Source of the DNA: Loripinus fragilis | Taxonomy: Eukaryota; Mollusca; Bivalvia; Lucinida; Lucinidae | DNA: 64,000 bases | Assembly: GCA_964019695.1 (NCBI GenBank) | Contig: OZ026516.1 | Location: 82,265,150 to 82,329,149, forward strand | Reading direction: 5' to 3' | In this document: piece after piece, positions 42,985 through 53,735 of the stretch | Layout: the number at the start of each line of letters is the position of its first letter | Position numbering within the stretch: position 1 is the first letter of the stretch | Translations under genes and position numbers: made by a program | Notes under the pieces: generated by a model | The model's input: the letters and a program-made list of their open reading frames with translations, nothing else | What the model was told of the DNA's origin: nothing | Database searches by the model: none

Positions 42985-43110
42985 AATCCAGACATACAAT
43001 GATGCCCTGAAGAACTCATTTTCCACCGAACTATTCCACAGTGGAATAGTCTTTCTCCTTCGGTGGTCAATTCCCAGATTGTTGATGAGTTTAGGGCACT
43101 CCTAATTTAG
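42985..43110 (+). pseudogene. LINE C-terminal fragment
   Basis: TIPQWNSLSPSVVNSQIVDE then FRALLI and a stop at 43110: the WNSLP block that ends CR1/L2-like LINE proteins. Same strand as the LINE piece at 37791-38009. Confidence 0.65.
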
Positions 43111-44590
43111 TCAAAACACAGCCAAAAGATTTTTCTTGTTTTTGGTTTTGTTTTTGTTTTTTTTTATTCTCTTTTTTTCTATAAAATTCCAAATTAGCAC
43201 TCCCTGGCGTGATGATCGAATTCGATTGTTCCAGTATCAAAAGATAGATGTATTGTTCTAAAAATGGTGAGTTAAAAATACTTTGTTATTGGTAAATATC
43301 ATTGTGAATACGTACAGAATGCCAGCATAACGCTGCAGGACTCTACCATGTCGCCATATGATAAAAGCCGACTTGTACAGTAACAAAACATAGAACAATT
43401 ACTGAATCCCACAATGGGAGTAACAATCAACAACGAATCAACAACAACAGAACCACCACCTTAGAACGGACAGCAGCCAAAGCCACTGGGGGGGGGGGGG
43501 GGGGGCTTAAATGCATTTTACTGGTACAGAATACTTGCCCTAGATTCTGTTGTTGTTGACGCACAAAAATGTTAAGCTGGCATTGAAGATTCCTAACTAT
43601 TTCAATGTATCATCACAGAGAAACAATATAATCAAATTAACGCACTATGATGAAGCAGAGAAAATGGCTCACGACTCATAGATAGTCAGAGCTAAAGAAA
43701 ACCTCAAGTTGAGCCACGGTGGGCCCAGCTACAGCCAAAACATAAGGCACCAACCTACTGATTAAAGCTTTACGTCAGAGCCGTCATTGAGTCAGAGGCC
43801 TGACCCACCGTCGTGCAGTTAAAGAGGAAACCATAGCTAGAAACCGTGATTGGGTTTACAACCAGGCATACAGATTGTCGCATGATATACAAGTTTTATC
43901 CAACTTTTTTTTAATCTTTTATATGTTGAAAAAAAGAAATAGTATCACAATAAGTGAAATCTGCTAAACCTATTTGGTTACATGTACCAAAAATGGAAAC
44001 ATTACCTTTTTAACAATTCTTGAAGTGGCAAGAATATTCGTTAATGTCAAGAACATGTTTTGGGTGCTTAAGTGGGTGTCCCGGTGAGACGTTTCTTTTG
44101 GGCACACAGAGTATTGTACGTTTTGGTAAATAATGAGTTTTTGAGTATTACTTTGTTTTGAAGTCAGAGTGTGTATCTGAGCTGTTCTGGTGCTTCTTCA
44201 AGCAGGATTATCTTCTATTTGCTTCAAGGGGGAGTCTCATGGAGATGTTTTTAAGCACACAGAACATACACTATGGCGAAAAGTAAGTGCGTATTAGAGT
44301 CGTATAGCTATTTTTCTTGTTTTGTTTGCTTAAAAGAGGTGTCTCATCGAGACGTTTCTTTTGAGCACACAGACGATGGGTTTTGATGGAAAATAATGAA
44401 GAGCTATATTATCATATTATCTATAAGCTGTAGACCATAGTACACATAGAGTTGGCGCTAAATAGTATTGCCTAAACAATTTTTATGTTCTGGGCCTGAG
44501 GCCTATATCACTGAATAAATTATTTGTATTTGTAATTTCATTTGTATAATCTTTTTGAATTGATCACTTAAATTAGGGTTTCCAACAATT
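43111..44590. repeat. Penelope-like 3'-end variant and CTCAAAAGAA-type hairpins
   Basis: 43390-43560 (ACGAATCAACAACAACAGAACC, CTTAGAACGGACAGCAGCC, a poly-G tract at 43489-43504) and 43770-43880 (CCTGACCCACCGTCGTGCAG) are related to the Penelope-like 3' region. Three stems of the GTGTCTCATCGAGACGTTTCTTTTGAGCAC type lie at 44066-44105, 44225-44260 and 44330-44374. No gene. Confidence 0.5.
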
Positions 44591-44599
44591 CTTTTGAAT

Positions 44600-45130
44600 T
44601 TATAAACCAATATAGTATTTAACAATTAACTCTCAGTGTCTGTGGTAGAATTTAGAAAATGTTTTTCGAATTTTATGATATCTATATCCTTGTTTTAATA
44701 GCTTAGCAGTCAAAAATAGGTTTCTGCTGCTGAAGTCATCAACATTAGAACACACTCTTGCAAAACAAATTAAAGTTGCGAAATATATACACCATAGGAA
44801 GTGGAGCGAGGAACATCTCCATCAAGAAATGGAAAATTTACTATTTCAAAATAAAAACCATCCTGTCTTTCATAAATATTAGACGAAACTATGTCATTCG
44901 TTATGGACAAGTCCAAGTCCAAAAAACGGGGCTTCTGTATCAGAAGAATTCGTTATTTAACTGAAGTTCAGTGTGATACATCTAATCTACCATATGATAA
45001 AAATAAGGATTATCACTATTAAGTAAGTCATCTAAATATCTGGAGGTTTAGTTAAAAGCTTCAATAATATCAGTTTTGTTATTGTCTTCGCATTGTCAGT
45101 ATTGATTTTTTCATATTCTGGTAAATATGG
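44600..45130 (-). pseudogene. Second Penelope-like RT remnant
   Basis: Minus-strand translation gives YLDDLLN near 45045-45020, a YHTELQLNN-like block near 44975, and a KLRKTFSKFY-equivalent near 44670-44650, the same order as 41890-41340. It is heavily decayed. Confidence 0.55.
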
Positions 45131-46705
45131 AATATTGGGTTCTTCTTCTTCTTCTATAAAGTAATGTCCAACTCTGGCGTATTATCGTACTGTAGTTGAT
45201 GTACTGTGTAAAGACGTCATCAGAGAGATATAAAAACTATTTTACAGTGCAGTTGAAACATCTGAATGATATTTAGTGGTAGTGTAGGGACTGCACTTGG
45301 TGCTTGAAGTTTCCAGTGCAGTGCAGTCAATAGCAGACTGTTGAAGGTTGTTCCAGAGGCGAATACTATCTGGAAAGAAGGACTTCTGGTATACCATGGT
45401 CCTGACGTAGGGTACTAGAAACCTCTGATCATGGCCTCGTAGTGGTGAGTTCCTGGAATTTCTACCAATTCATGCACAATACGATACATCATGGTAACTC
45501 TTGCCTGTGCACGCCGTAATGTTGGCCACTGGAGCTGGTTATGGCATTTCTGTGACGCTACTTGTAGTTCTGTAGTCACCCATGACAAAGCGGGCAGATC
45601 TATACTATACCATCTCCAATTTCCTGATGTAATCGGCTGTGTAAGGATCCTAGATATTACTGGCATACTCTGTTACAGGACTGACAAGTGTCTTGTAACA
45701 CAGCTTCTTGGTTTATCTTGGAAATTGACGAATGATCCTTGGGAGGAAAGCTCTTGTCAAGTTGGCTTCATAGCCACCACGTCAATGTGATTGTTCCAGC
45801 TCAATGACATGTGCAAGTTGACAGATATTTAGCACAAGTTGAAAGATATTTAGCACTCTCTGTTTCTTCAAGGGGTTCTCCGTGGATGGTATGGTCCTTC
45901 CTGACAGGGTTCCTCTTGCTGGTTACATGCAAGACTTGGCATTTCTTTGGGTAGAACGTCATCAGCCAATCTTTCTCCCACTCCTGAAGTTTGTCCAAAT
46001 CTTCCTGCAACTTGATGGCATCTTCCATTGTTATAATAGGCCTGTACAGGACACTGTCGTCAGCGAATAATCTGGTGGTTGATCCTGGTGACACAAATCT
46101 GGAAGGTCATGAATGTAAAACAGGAATAATAACGCGCCGATAACACTCCTTGAGGTACCCCTGACTGTTCTGGGGCTGACTTGGAGGATACGCCATCGAG
46201 TGAAAGTTGTTGTGAGCGGTCACCCAAGAAGTCTTGGATCCATCTGTACACATTGTCCTGGGTGCCATAATGTTGTATCTTGTGTAGAAGTCTCTTGTGT
46301 GGCACTTTATATAGGCCTTTGAGAAGTGTAAAAGAATACTGTCAACTTGAAATTTGTTGTTGATGTTCTTCGGCAGTTCTTGAATGGTCAGGAGCAGCTG
46401 TGTTTCACATGAACGCCTCTACCTGAAGCCATGTCGTGCATCTGTGAGAATACGATGGGTGTCAGCGTGTCTCATGATGTTACTGCAGACTATGCGCTCA
46501 AGAAGTTGAACATGACGGAAGTCAAAGAAACCGGACGGTATTTCTCAGGTTGGTTTTTCTCTCCCTTCTTAAAGACAGGTGCCACATTAGCTGTTTTCCA
46601 ACCATTTGAGATCACTCCTTGACCTAGAGAAGCTTGGAAGAAGACAGCAAGTACTGGAGCAATCTCAACTGAAAGTTCCTTAAGTAACCTAATATTGGTC
46701 TTTCA

Positions 46706-47498
46706 TGCAAAGTAAGTAAGGTTGCAAAGATCAGGAATCGATACAATCAAGTACCACACCTGACCCAGGATACCAATGGGAAAGTGACAAACTCACAGAA
46801 GACACCACAAACGAGAGCCAAGAGGTCAGCCCTTTCCCAGCAGGTGACCACGAAGCACATATAAACAGACGCGCACAAAACATAGCAAACACAAGACAGA
46901 ACAAAAACATAAAAGATCCACAAAAGAAGTACCGCCTTGGAACGGTCAGTAAAATATTTTACTGGAGGGCTTAAACCAGTTTAACGGCGCCAACCTCACC
47001 TTTAATTCAGATGTGGATCGAAACACATAGAAAGTCAAAAGTATTGCAGAATGCCAACCTTAAAGCATTCTGCAATACTTAAAACCTTCACTAAGCGATA
47101 ATGTGTCTGGAAAACCAATTTTTGGTCTTCTTGTGTGGCCGCTTAAGACAGGTTTACGGATAAACCAAATATCTATGTGTTTTGATCCACATCTGAATTA
47201 AGGGTGAGGTTGGCGCCGTTAAACCGGTTTAAGCCATCCAGTAAAATATTTTACTGACCGTTCCAAGGCGTTTCTTCTTTTGTGGGTCTTTTATGTTTTT
47301 GTTCTGTCTTGTGTTTGCTATGTCTTTGTGTACTTCTGTTTATATGTGTTTTCTGGTCACCTACTGGGAAAGGGCTGACCTCTTGGCTCTCGTTTGTGGT
47401 GTCTACTGTGAGTTTGTCACTTTCCCATTGGTATCCTGGGTCAGGTGTGGCACTTGATTGTATCGATTCCTGATCTTTGCACCCTTACTTACTTTGTA
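46706..47498. mobile_element. Inverted pair of Penelope-like 3' ends around a MITE
   Basis: 46706-47020 (CAAAGTAAGTAAGGTTGCAA..) and 47170-47498 (..CACCCTTACTTACTTTG) are reverse complements over about 320 bp. Between them, 47025-47165 is a decayed family A palindrome (GTATTGCAGAATGC..GCATTCTGCAATACT). The unit splits the decayed LINE. Confidence 0.75.
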
Positions 47499-47690
47499 GG
47501 AACCTCATCCGGTACTGTGGCTTTGTGCATTGCAAACCTCTAAGTAGCTTCAGCACTCCGTTATGGTTTACTGTAATCGTTGGCATTGAAGGATATAGGC
47601 TTGGTCCAGTGTCTTTAATTGTTCTGGCGTCTTCATCTTTGTTGAACACAGATGATAATTTGACGGTAAGTATGTTGGCCTGAGTAATTA

Positions 47691-48049
47691 ATTCCCCCCT
47701 AGTGGGGGAGCACTCTCATTTTTTCTTCATATTCATAGGCTAGGGCCTAGCATCTGCCGTTCAACCAAAAAAAATATCAGGAATTTCAAGCACCCCCCCC
47801 CCCAAAAAAAAATATTTGTAATTTTAGCAACCCCAAAAAATCCCCCATTCTGTACCTTGACCTTAAGAAAAGACCCTAAAATGCATAGATATGACCCCTA
47901 AATATAGTCATATTTTGTGATTACCCCCCCCCCCAAAAAAAAAAAAATATTCACAAAATCTTCATACCCCCAAAATATTCATTTTTTGAAAACCCCCAAA
48001 AATGAAAAAAAATATTATTCAAAATTTTGAACCCCCCAAAATGGCCCGA
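47691..48049. repeat. Low-complexity C/A-rich stretch within the LINE
   Basis: Runs such as CACCCCCCCCCCCAAAAAAAAA and repeated CCCCCAAAAAAT motifs from 47790 to 48045, interspersed with AATATT. It bears no coding signal and is probably a decayed insertion with slippage. Confidence 0.45.
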
Positions 48050-48231
48050 GCCTACGTATGTATGAAACTATCAGAGTATCACCACCCTTGGGTAATTCCG
48101 TTGGTGGCTTTAAGTGGAGCGACACCAGTGCTGTCACACTTCTTGCTGTTTATAAATGACCAGTATTTCTAACGATTTTTTTACTCTGGGCTGATCACGT
48201 TGTTGACATATTCATTGTAAGCAGACTTACA

Positions 48232-48733
48232 CACTGTAGTCATACCATTACGGCAATTTGGGTCTCGTCACTTATTCCGGTGTTTAGGTAACTTTCTCAT
48301 CATGCTCAATTTCTTCTTTTAATTGCAGATCAACGACCGAAAATGCTTGGGTTCTGATTAATTTTTGTTCATCAAAGTCACATTGTATCTTTTAGCTTTA
48401 AAATTATATGAACACTTTAACGTTTGTTGTCTAGGCATGAAATAACTAATTACGGTTTCGTCATCGTGGACAATTAATCAATGACAAAACCGTATAATTT
48501 TGACGAAACCGTAATTGACAATTTTTTAATATAACTGTACAAAAACACATTTAAAATCTGATTTTATCTCCGATTTGGCAAAACAACACAGAGGTTGTGA
48601 ACTAGAGGATACAATCTCGAAGCAAACATACTCGAAAGTTCTCATTTTTGTCAGCCTTTATTTGAAGGTAGTTTTACTATAACACCGGAGTGGGTGACGA
48701 GACCCAAATTGCCGTAGTGGTTTGACTACAGTG
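48232..48733. mobile_element. 502-bp inverted-repeat transposon with 6-bp target duplication
   Basis: The ends CACTGTAGTCATACC and the complement of GGTTTGACTACAGTG, extending through TACGGCAATTTGGGTCTCGTCAC and ACACCGG, pair over about 50 bp. CTTACA is duplicated at 48226-48231 and 48734-48739. An inner hairpin ATTACGGTTTCGTCA..TGACGAAACCGTAAT lies at about 48450-48515. It sits in the decayed LINE linker. Superfamily not assigned. Confidence 0.75.
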
Positions 48734-48837
48734 CTTACAGGCATTACTGGTTGTCTTTTCAGCTTCTGATATCGTTTGAAATCTGCTGGGTCCTGTGTTG
48801 CCCTAGCTTTTCTGAAGCTTCGCCTGTTTCGTCTTGA

Positions 48838-50210
48838 TCTATTGTAAGAGACAAACTAATGCTTCATATGGAAAGTAACAACTTATTTTCAAAAGACCAG
48901 TTCGGATTTAGAAGTGGATACTCTTGTGTTACACAGATTTTACATGTTCTTGAAGAATGGTCAAAGGCCCTGGACTCTTATGAACAAATAGATGTAATTT
49001 ATCTTGATTTCCGAAAGGCTTTCGATACAGTGGCACATGAACGGCTGGCCAATAAACTTCATGCTTATGGAATAAGAGGCAATGTACTGAACTGGATTAA
49101 TAGTTTCTTACATGATAGAAAACAGAAAGTGGTAATAAACGGTGAAGAATCGTCTTGGTCAAATGTACTCTCTGGAATTCCGCAGGGTAGTGTCCTCGGA
49201 CCGGCTTTATTTCTGGTTTTTATAAATGACTTGCCAGACTCTATTAAAAATCTTGTGAAGATCTTTGCTGACGATACAAAAGTGTATTCAACAGTAGGTG
49301 CCATATGTGACAGAGAACAGTTAGAGCTACAAGAAGACTTAGATGAATCATCAGAGTGGTCGGGCATACGGGATCTAGGTTTTAATGCTAAGAAATGCAA
49401 ATCTCTACACATTGGAAGAAACAACCCACGGCATAGGTATTATATGCATGAATCTGGTGAGCAAATACCCATCGAGCAAGTTGACAGTGAAAAGGACCTG
49501 GGAGTGACTTTTGAAAGTACACTAAAATTTGATAAGCATATATTAAACTGTGTCAATAAGGCAAACAGAATGCTGGGTTTAATCAAAAGATCATTTTCAT
49601 TCATGGACAAAAAAATGTTTCTCCCCCTCTATAAGGCACTGATTCGTCTGCATCTTGAATATGCCACTGTAGTATGGTCGCCATTTTTGAAAAAGGACAT
49701 ATTCCTAATAGAGAATGTACAACGCAGAGCAACAAAGATAGTAAGATCCATAAGAAATTTAAGCTATGAAGAAAGATTAAAGCATTTGGGCTTACCCACC
49801 TTGAAATATAGGCGTGAAAGGAATGATATGATTCAAGTTTATAAAATAATGAATGGAATTGATAAACTGGATGTGAATACCTTTTTCAAGATGTCAACAG
49901 ATACGCGTACCAGAGGTCATAACTTCAAGATCACAAAACAACAGAACAGAACAGTGCAAAGAGCTAGTGTATTTTCACAACGTGTAATCACTCCATGGAA
50001 TGCATTACCAGAGAAATGTGTCAACAGTGACTCTATAAACAAGTTCAAGTCCTCACTTAACGATGCTTGGAAAGAACACCCAGAAAAGTTCAGCTGTGTT
50101 TAAAGACAATTTATTACGCACCACCCCACATTATTACAGTTATTATAAATATATGAAGATTGTTTAGTTGCTGTGATGGACCATTACAAGCAGACTGCTT
50201 AGAAGAAGGT
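48838..50210 (+). mobile_element. 5'-truncated LINE (CR1/L2-like)
   Basis: It begins abruptly at 48838 inside another LINE and carries an open RT-to-end ORF plus a short 3' region to about 50210 (AAGGTCTCGGGAACCG). Its end lies about 240 bp upstream of the DCTN4 start codon. Confidence 0.8.
48859..50103 (+). CDS. LINE reverse transcriptase, C-terminal 414 residues, open frame
   Basis: Reverse transcriptase of a non-LTR retrotransposon, which copies element RNA at a nicked genomic site. The frame is open without stops for 414 codons (the similarity starts 7 codons before the ATG, SIVRDKL). Motifs: DQFGFRSGYS (13-22), VIYLDFRKAFD (46-56, catalytic Asp 50), SGIPQGSVLGP (105-115), KIFADDTKVY (134-143, catalytic DD 138-139), LGVTFESTLKFDKH thumb, and a C-terminal WNALPEKCVNSDSINKFKSS block. 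The endonuclease and start of RT are missing by 5' truncation, so the copy cannot move by itself. The undamaged frame suggests a recent insertion. Confidence 0.88.
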   Translation: MLHMESNNLFSKDQFGFRSGYSCVTQILHVLEEWSKALDSYEQIDVIYLDFRKAFDTVAHERLANKLHAYGIRGNVLNWINSFLHDRKQKVVINGEESSWSNVLSGIPQGSVLGPALFLVFINDLPDSIKNLVKIFADDTKVYSTVGAICDREQLELQEDLDESSEWSGIRDLGFNAKKCKSLHIGRNNPRHRYYMHESGEQIPIEQVDSEKDLGVTFESTLKFDKHILNCVNKANRMLGLIKRSFSFMDKKMFLPLYKALIRLHLEYATVVWSPFLKKDIFLIENVQRRATKIVRSIRNLSYEERLKHLGLPTLKYRRERNDMIQVYKIMNGIDKLDVNTFFKMSTDTRTRGHNFKITKQQNRTVQRASVFSQRVITPWNALPEKCVNSDSINKFKSSLNDAWKEHPEKFSCV

Positions 50211-50449
50211 CTCGGGAACCGTAAGTTAACCGTAAGTTGATAGCCACTTTCCTATTTATAATTTAGGTTGTTGTCGGTAAATAGTAAGACCTGCAAGACC
50301 TATTTGGATAGTTAAGCGACGTTTCGGTCTCATTCTTATTCATTATCACTAGATGCTTGTACTGGCTGTTAAGACATGCGTTATAAGATCTTGTCAAGCA
50401 TCCTGGTGATACATCGTTTCCGGTGTCGGAAAAGCGATTTATCGCGAGG
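50211..50449 (+). promoter_or_regulatory. DCTN4: DCTN4 5' flank / 5' UTR
   Basis: The 239 bases between the LINE end and the DCTN4 ATG must hold the promoter and leader. I see no TATA box. CGACGTTTCGGTCTC (50317) and GTTTCCGGTGTCGGAA (50417) are the most CpG-bearing parts. Confidence 0.35.
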
Positions 50450-50578
50450 ATGTCACTGTTTTGTGACACAAAAATTGTTGAATATTTGTGTTCATGCAAG
50501 AAATGGTACCCTATATACAGGCTGTATTTGTGCAGGCATTGTTTGAAAGTAAGATGCGGTGACTGTGTGCTTCATGAG
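50450..50578 (+). CDS. DCTN4: Dynactin subunit 4 (p62), exon 1
   Basis: DCTN4 is part of the pointed-end complex of dynactin, the dynein activator for cargo transport. Exon 1 encodes 43 residues: MSLFCDTKIVEYLC, then YRLYLCRHCLKVRCGDCVLHE. CxxC pairs CRHC and CGDC correspond to the zinc-binding start of human DCTN4 ([20 protein letters not shown]). The donor GAG|GTAAGA follows, phase 0, and joins exactly to exon 2 ([14 protein letters not shown]). ATG 50450 is preferred because its length equals the family's N terminus; an upstream in-frame ATG-less extension is not conserved. Confidence 0.85.
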
Positions 50579-50735
50579 GTAAGAATTGCGCTGGAGAACT
50601 CGGATGCAGATGTTGCAATAATCCAATAATCGATAACGCAGTGTCTCGGGGTCCGGTACCCGACTCCTAGACACTCATTCTAGGGATCCGGTACCGGACC
50701 CCTAGACACTCATTCTAGGGGTCCGGTACCGGACC

Positions 50736-53735
50736 TAGCACTGAATTCAGGGCGATATGATGGATTTTTATTTTATTTTATCATATAGCCCTGATTTTTT
50801 AAGCCTCTATCTTTTCCCTTACGGTTAGCGTGGACGTAAACCAAGTTGAAAACACATTTCCAAACAGTGTCTTCCTCTAACACTACTCCATTGTGTATGT
50901 TTATAGGTTTATCTATATGTTGCTAGTTTGGTTTGCCGCTGATGCATACCTGATTAGTTCTAAAAAGATAAAATACTCCTGTCCACACAGAATGTTTACA
51001 CTATTTGTTTTCAAAACATGGCGTCATTTTTGTCTTCTGAGCTGAAGAGCATGCTTTTTCTGTGGGAAACTAAAGTCACGCACGAATTTGTTTTGGTATT
51101 TTATGTACCGATAATGACCCGTTCACTTTCCGTTTTCTGAATACACAGATGTTTCAACAACATTAAATACCAAAATTAGACTTATATAATGTTTTCTTTT
51201 ACCTTCCTTATTATCATAATTGGCCAAAAATTGATCATACCTGGTCTGTTGAGATTAAAATAATCCAATACCATCTCACCATACATTTGTTACATGTAGA
51301 TATTTGCAAAAAAGATGACCAATTACCGATCTAACTGGGGCCACCTTTTACCAATTTGTTGCCATCGAGAACTACCCAGTTGGACATGTGCAAACTGTGT
51401 CCGAGGAGTTCTTAACGGCAATGGATGGGATCCTTTTTTGTGCATACAGGTTGATTTTTATGGTGACCTCTCTCACCATTTGTAATAGGTTTTCTTTTAA
51501 TATCTTGATGAATGTCAAAGAATAAAGGTCAATCTTCCACCTAGTATGCAAATTTTTCACCCTGGTTCTGTGTTCCGACGGATGTCACTGGATTGAAAAT
51601 TGACTATTTTCAGATAAGGAACTCCCCCACTTCCGCTTAGGGCTGCCACGTTTACGAAATTTGGTAAACGTTTACATGAGTTCCAGTAACCGAAACGGTA
51701 CCGTTTAAACGTAACTTCCAGATTGAATTTTTTTCATTATGCAGATCGGTAAAATCGCCTATATTTTCCCTAAAAAAACCTTTGAAAAATGTACCTTGTG
51801 CGAATATTCGAAATTGTAGTTGGGTGTTGCCATAGAACTTATTTCAAGTAATTGGAAAGTGCATGATTGCAACATGCGCAGACTCGTACATTACGGACAT
51901 TTTCTTCAGTTGCAAGCGTGTAATTAATGAGTGGACACACACAAGACATAACTGCGAATCGTAACGTACGCATCAATACACACGCCGACAGGAAGTAAAC
52001 AAGAAAATCACATCTTCTTCTTCCAATATAGTGCATGACATTCTCTGCAGCATTGTCGCATGCGTCTCTTCTTTGCCTTTACATAAATAACTGTTAAAAT
52101 GCAGGAAAATAATTTGTTCCAAGCAGTGACTGAGTGAGACAATATTCGGACATTTTTATGGCCCGTTGAGCATGTCCGTCATAATTTCTAATTGCAGTAG
52201 ATACTTAATCAAATACAGCGGAATCTGAGAAAACAATCAATCTGATTGATGATCCAGATAGAGATGTGACGTATCACTGTTTAATAGAATTTTTTTTCAT
52301 TAGGAAATGCTATTAATTAACCACGACGCTTGTCACGTGACAAAGTTTGTGTAAACGGTAGGTCAATTTTGTAAACGTTTATTGCAGAAACACGAAACGG
52401 TGCCGTTTACACGTGTAAACGTGGCAGCCCTACTTCCGCTAACAGGAAATACATAGAAAAAAATCCAAATGGTTTTGCATATTCAAACAATGACATCTTT
52501 ATACAATTCTAATCATAAACCATTGCGCACATGTTCAAAAAGAAGGTCAAAACACCCAATGTCTCTATATAAGATTCACGTGGCGCCTTAAAACGATGGG
52601 TACTAACTGTGTGTATTGACTGATAGCCTATTTGAACATAAGCGTGTTATAGTAAAGCTATTCAGCGTGCAGCAAGGTTAGCCATGAAATAAAAAATATT
52701 TTCTTTCACCAATATCTTACTGATCACTGTGCAAAAGTAATTTGATTCTGATCTTTCCAATCCATCGCTTCTTGTCGTAAACAAGCTGACCCTCTCTCGG
52801 TTCAGAGGTCAATGTACTCTTGCGTTAGCTTGCTACTTTTGGCGGGAAACTTGTCACGTGAGCACATGATCAGAATAACAATTGTCCGCCTTGTTGGAAA
52901 AGTCCATTTTCGGTCTGATTATGACATTTTGGGACATGACAAAGCTTCCTTTCAGAAAATTAGATTTATATGGGTGGGATATGTGATTGTTAAGGATTTC
53001 TGTCAAGTAAGTATCTCTTTTTCTTTGGCATGCTATATTAAATTGAAATCAAACCATTCTTGGAAATCGACTTTCATTTTCTGAAATAGGTCATTACTCG
53101 TTATAATTTAATAGAAAATAGGGGGCGCTACAATGCACAATAATACAGAAACGTGACTGCTGCGAGCGTACCAACATTGTGTAAGTTAACAGAATCAATA
53201 GCTTTAACAATTTTGCCCTGATTTTCAAAATTCAAACACCTACTTGTTTCTTATAATGTCCACAATCCACTGTTAATCTTATTATAATAATGTACTGAGT
53301 TTTTGAAAAAGCGCTGACATACCTTACCTAGTCATGGGGAGTATAACCAGTACCGGGTTTTATTATATTTCTCAACGTTTTATTAAGTTCGTCTCATCAA
53401 TTCAACATCCGAATTTTATCGCAAAAACGTCATCACCCCTAGTTCGTGAAAAGCATGCAAAATGGCTGCGATGAGCCGAAAAACAACAACAAGAACATGA
53501 TATTACAAATTGCATTGATCGTGTCATAATAACGAAGTCAATGGTAACATTTTTATCACTTTGGTTGTGTATGTAAAACACATGAAGAAGTCTAAATGGT
53601 TGGATTGTCAAGGAAACAAGTTTTTCCCAAAACTAAAGGGGACTCCATCACTGGTCAAGATAGAGCACAAAAACACTGCGACTTTAGATTCAGCCAGATC
53701 GAAAAAAAAAATATAAAGTCGCAGTTCTGCAACTA
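50736..53735. mobile_element. 3-kb insert in the left arm of MULE 2
   Basis: GTACCGGACC occurs just before (50726-50735) and just after (53736-53745), so it may be a 9-10-bp target duplication, but the MULE arm repeats this motif itself. Insert ends TAGCACTGAATTC and GCAGTTCTGCAACTA are only weakly paired. Apart from the hAT MITE at 51638-52432 I recognise nothing; short ORFs (up to 90 codons) are not conserved. Its class is unknown. Confidence 0.45.
51638..52432. mobile_element. hAT MITE (copy 2) with 8-bp target duplication
   Basis: 795 bp, same family as 14942-15710. The ends are TAGGGCTGCCACGTTTACG and CGTGTAAACGTGGCAGCCCTA, with an 8-bp duplication CTTCCGCT at 51630-51637 and 52433-52440. 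Subterminal GGTAAACGTTTACA repeats. No transposase. Confidence 0.9.

Larger units (their letters stand above)
40740..42990 (-). mobile_element. Penelope-like retroelement copy with direct terminal repeats
   Basis: The reverse transcriptase remnant (42350-41181) is bracketed by two copies of the same ~280-350-bp sequence in the same orientation (42990-42713 and 41140-40740: ACCGGTTTAAGCCCTCCAGT, TGACCGTTCCA.GGC, CTCTTGGCTCTCGTTTGTGG). A direct partial repeat at both ends (pLTR) is a known habit of Penelope-like elements. Confidence 0.65.
45290..48840 (-). pseudogene. LINE reverse transcriptase, decayed and multiply interrupted
   Basis: In minus-strand order: linker SRRNRRSFRKARATQ (48840-48780), more linker near 48220-48050, FNKDEDARTIKDTGPSLYPS..NGVLKLLRGL (47690-47505), then after an insert IRLLKELSVEIAP (about 46680-46640), VFKKGEK..YRPVSLTS (46560), WIQDFLGDRSQQL and SGVPQGVL (46240-46150), RLFADDSVLYRP (46075-46030), LQEWEKDW..YPKKCQVLHV (45980-45930) and a C-terminal part to about 45300. 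Frameshifts occur throughout. Inserts: 46706-47498 (Penelope-like pair) and 48232-48733 (small transposon). A plus-strand LINE cuts it at 48838. Confidence 0.8.

Noticed and set aside
42525..43070. 181-codon minus-strand ORF with hydrophobic stretches
   Set aside because: It reads through a Penelope-like terminal repeat and the antisense of a LINE C-terminus; the hydrophobicity comes from that repeat, which recurs at 38.1, 40.8, 46.9 and 47.3 kb.
49065..49424. 119-codon minus-strand ORF
   Set aside because: Antisense shadow of the LINE reverse transcriptase at 48859-50103.
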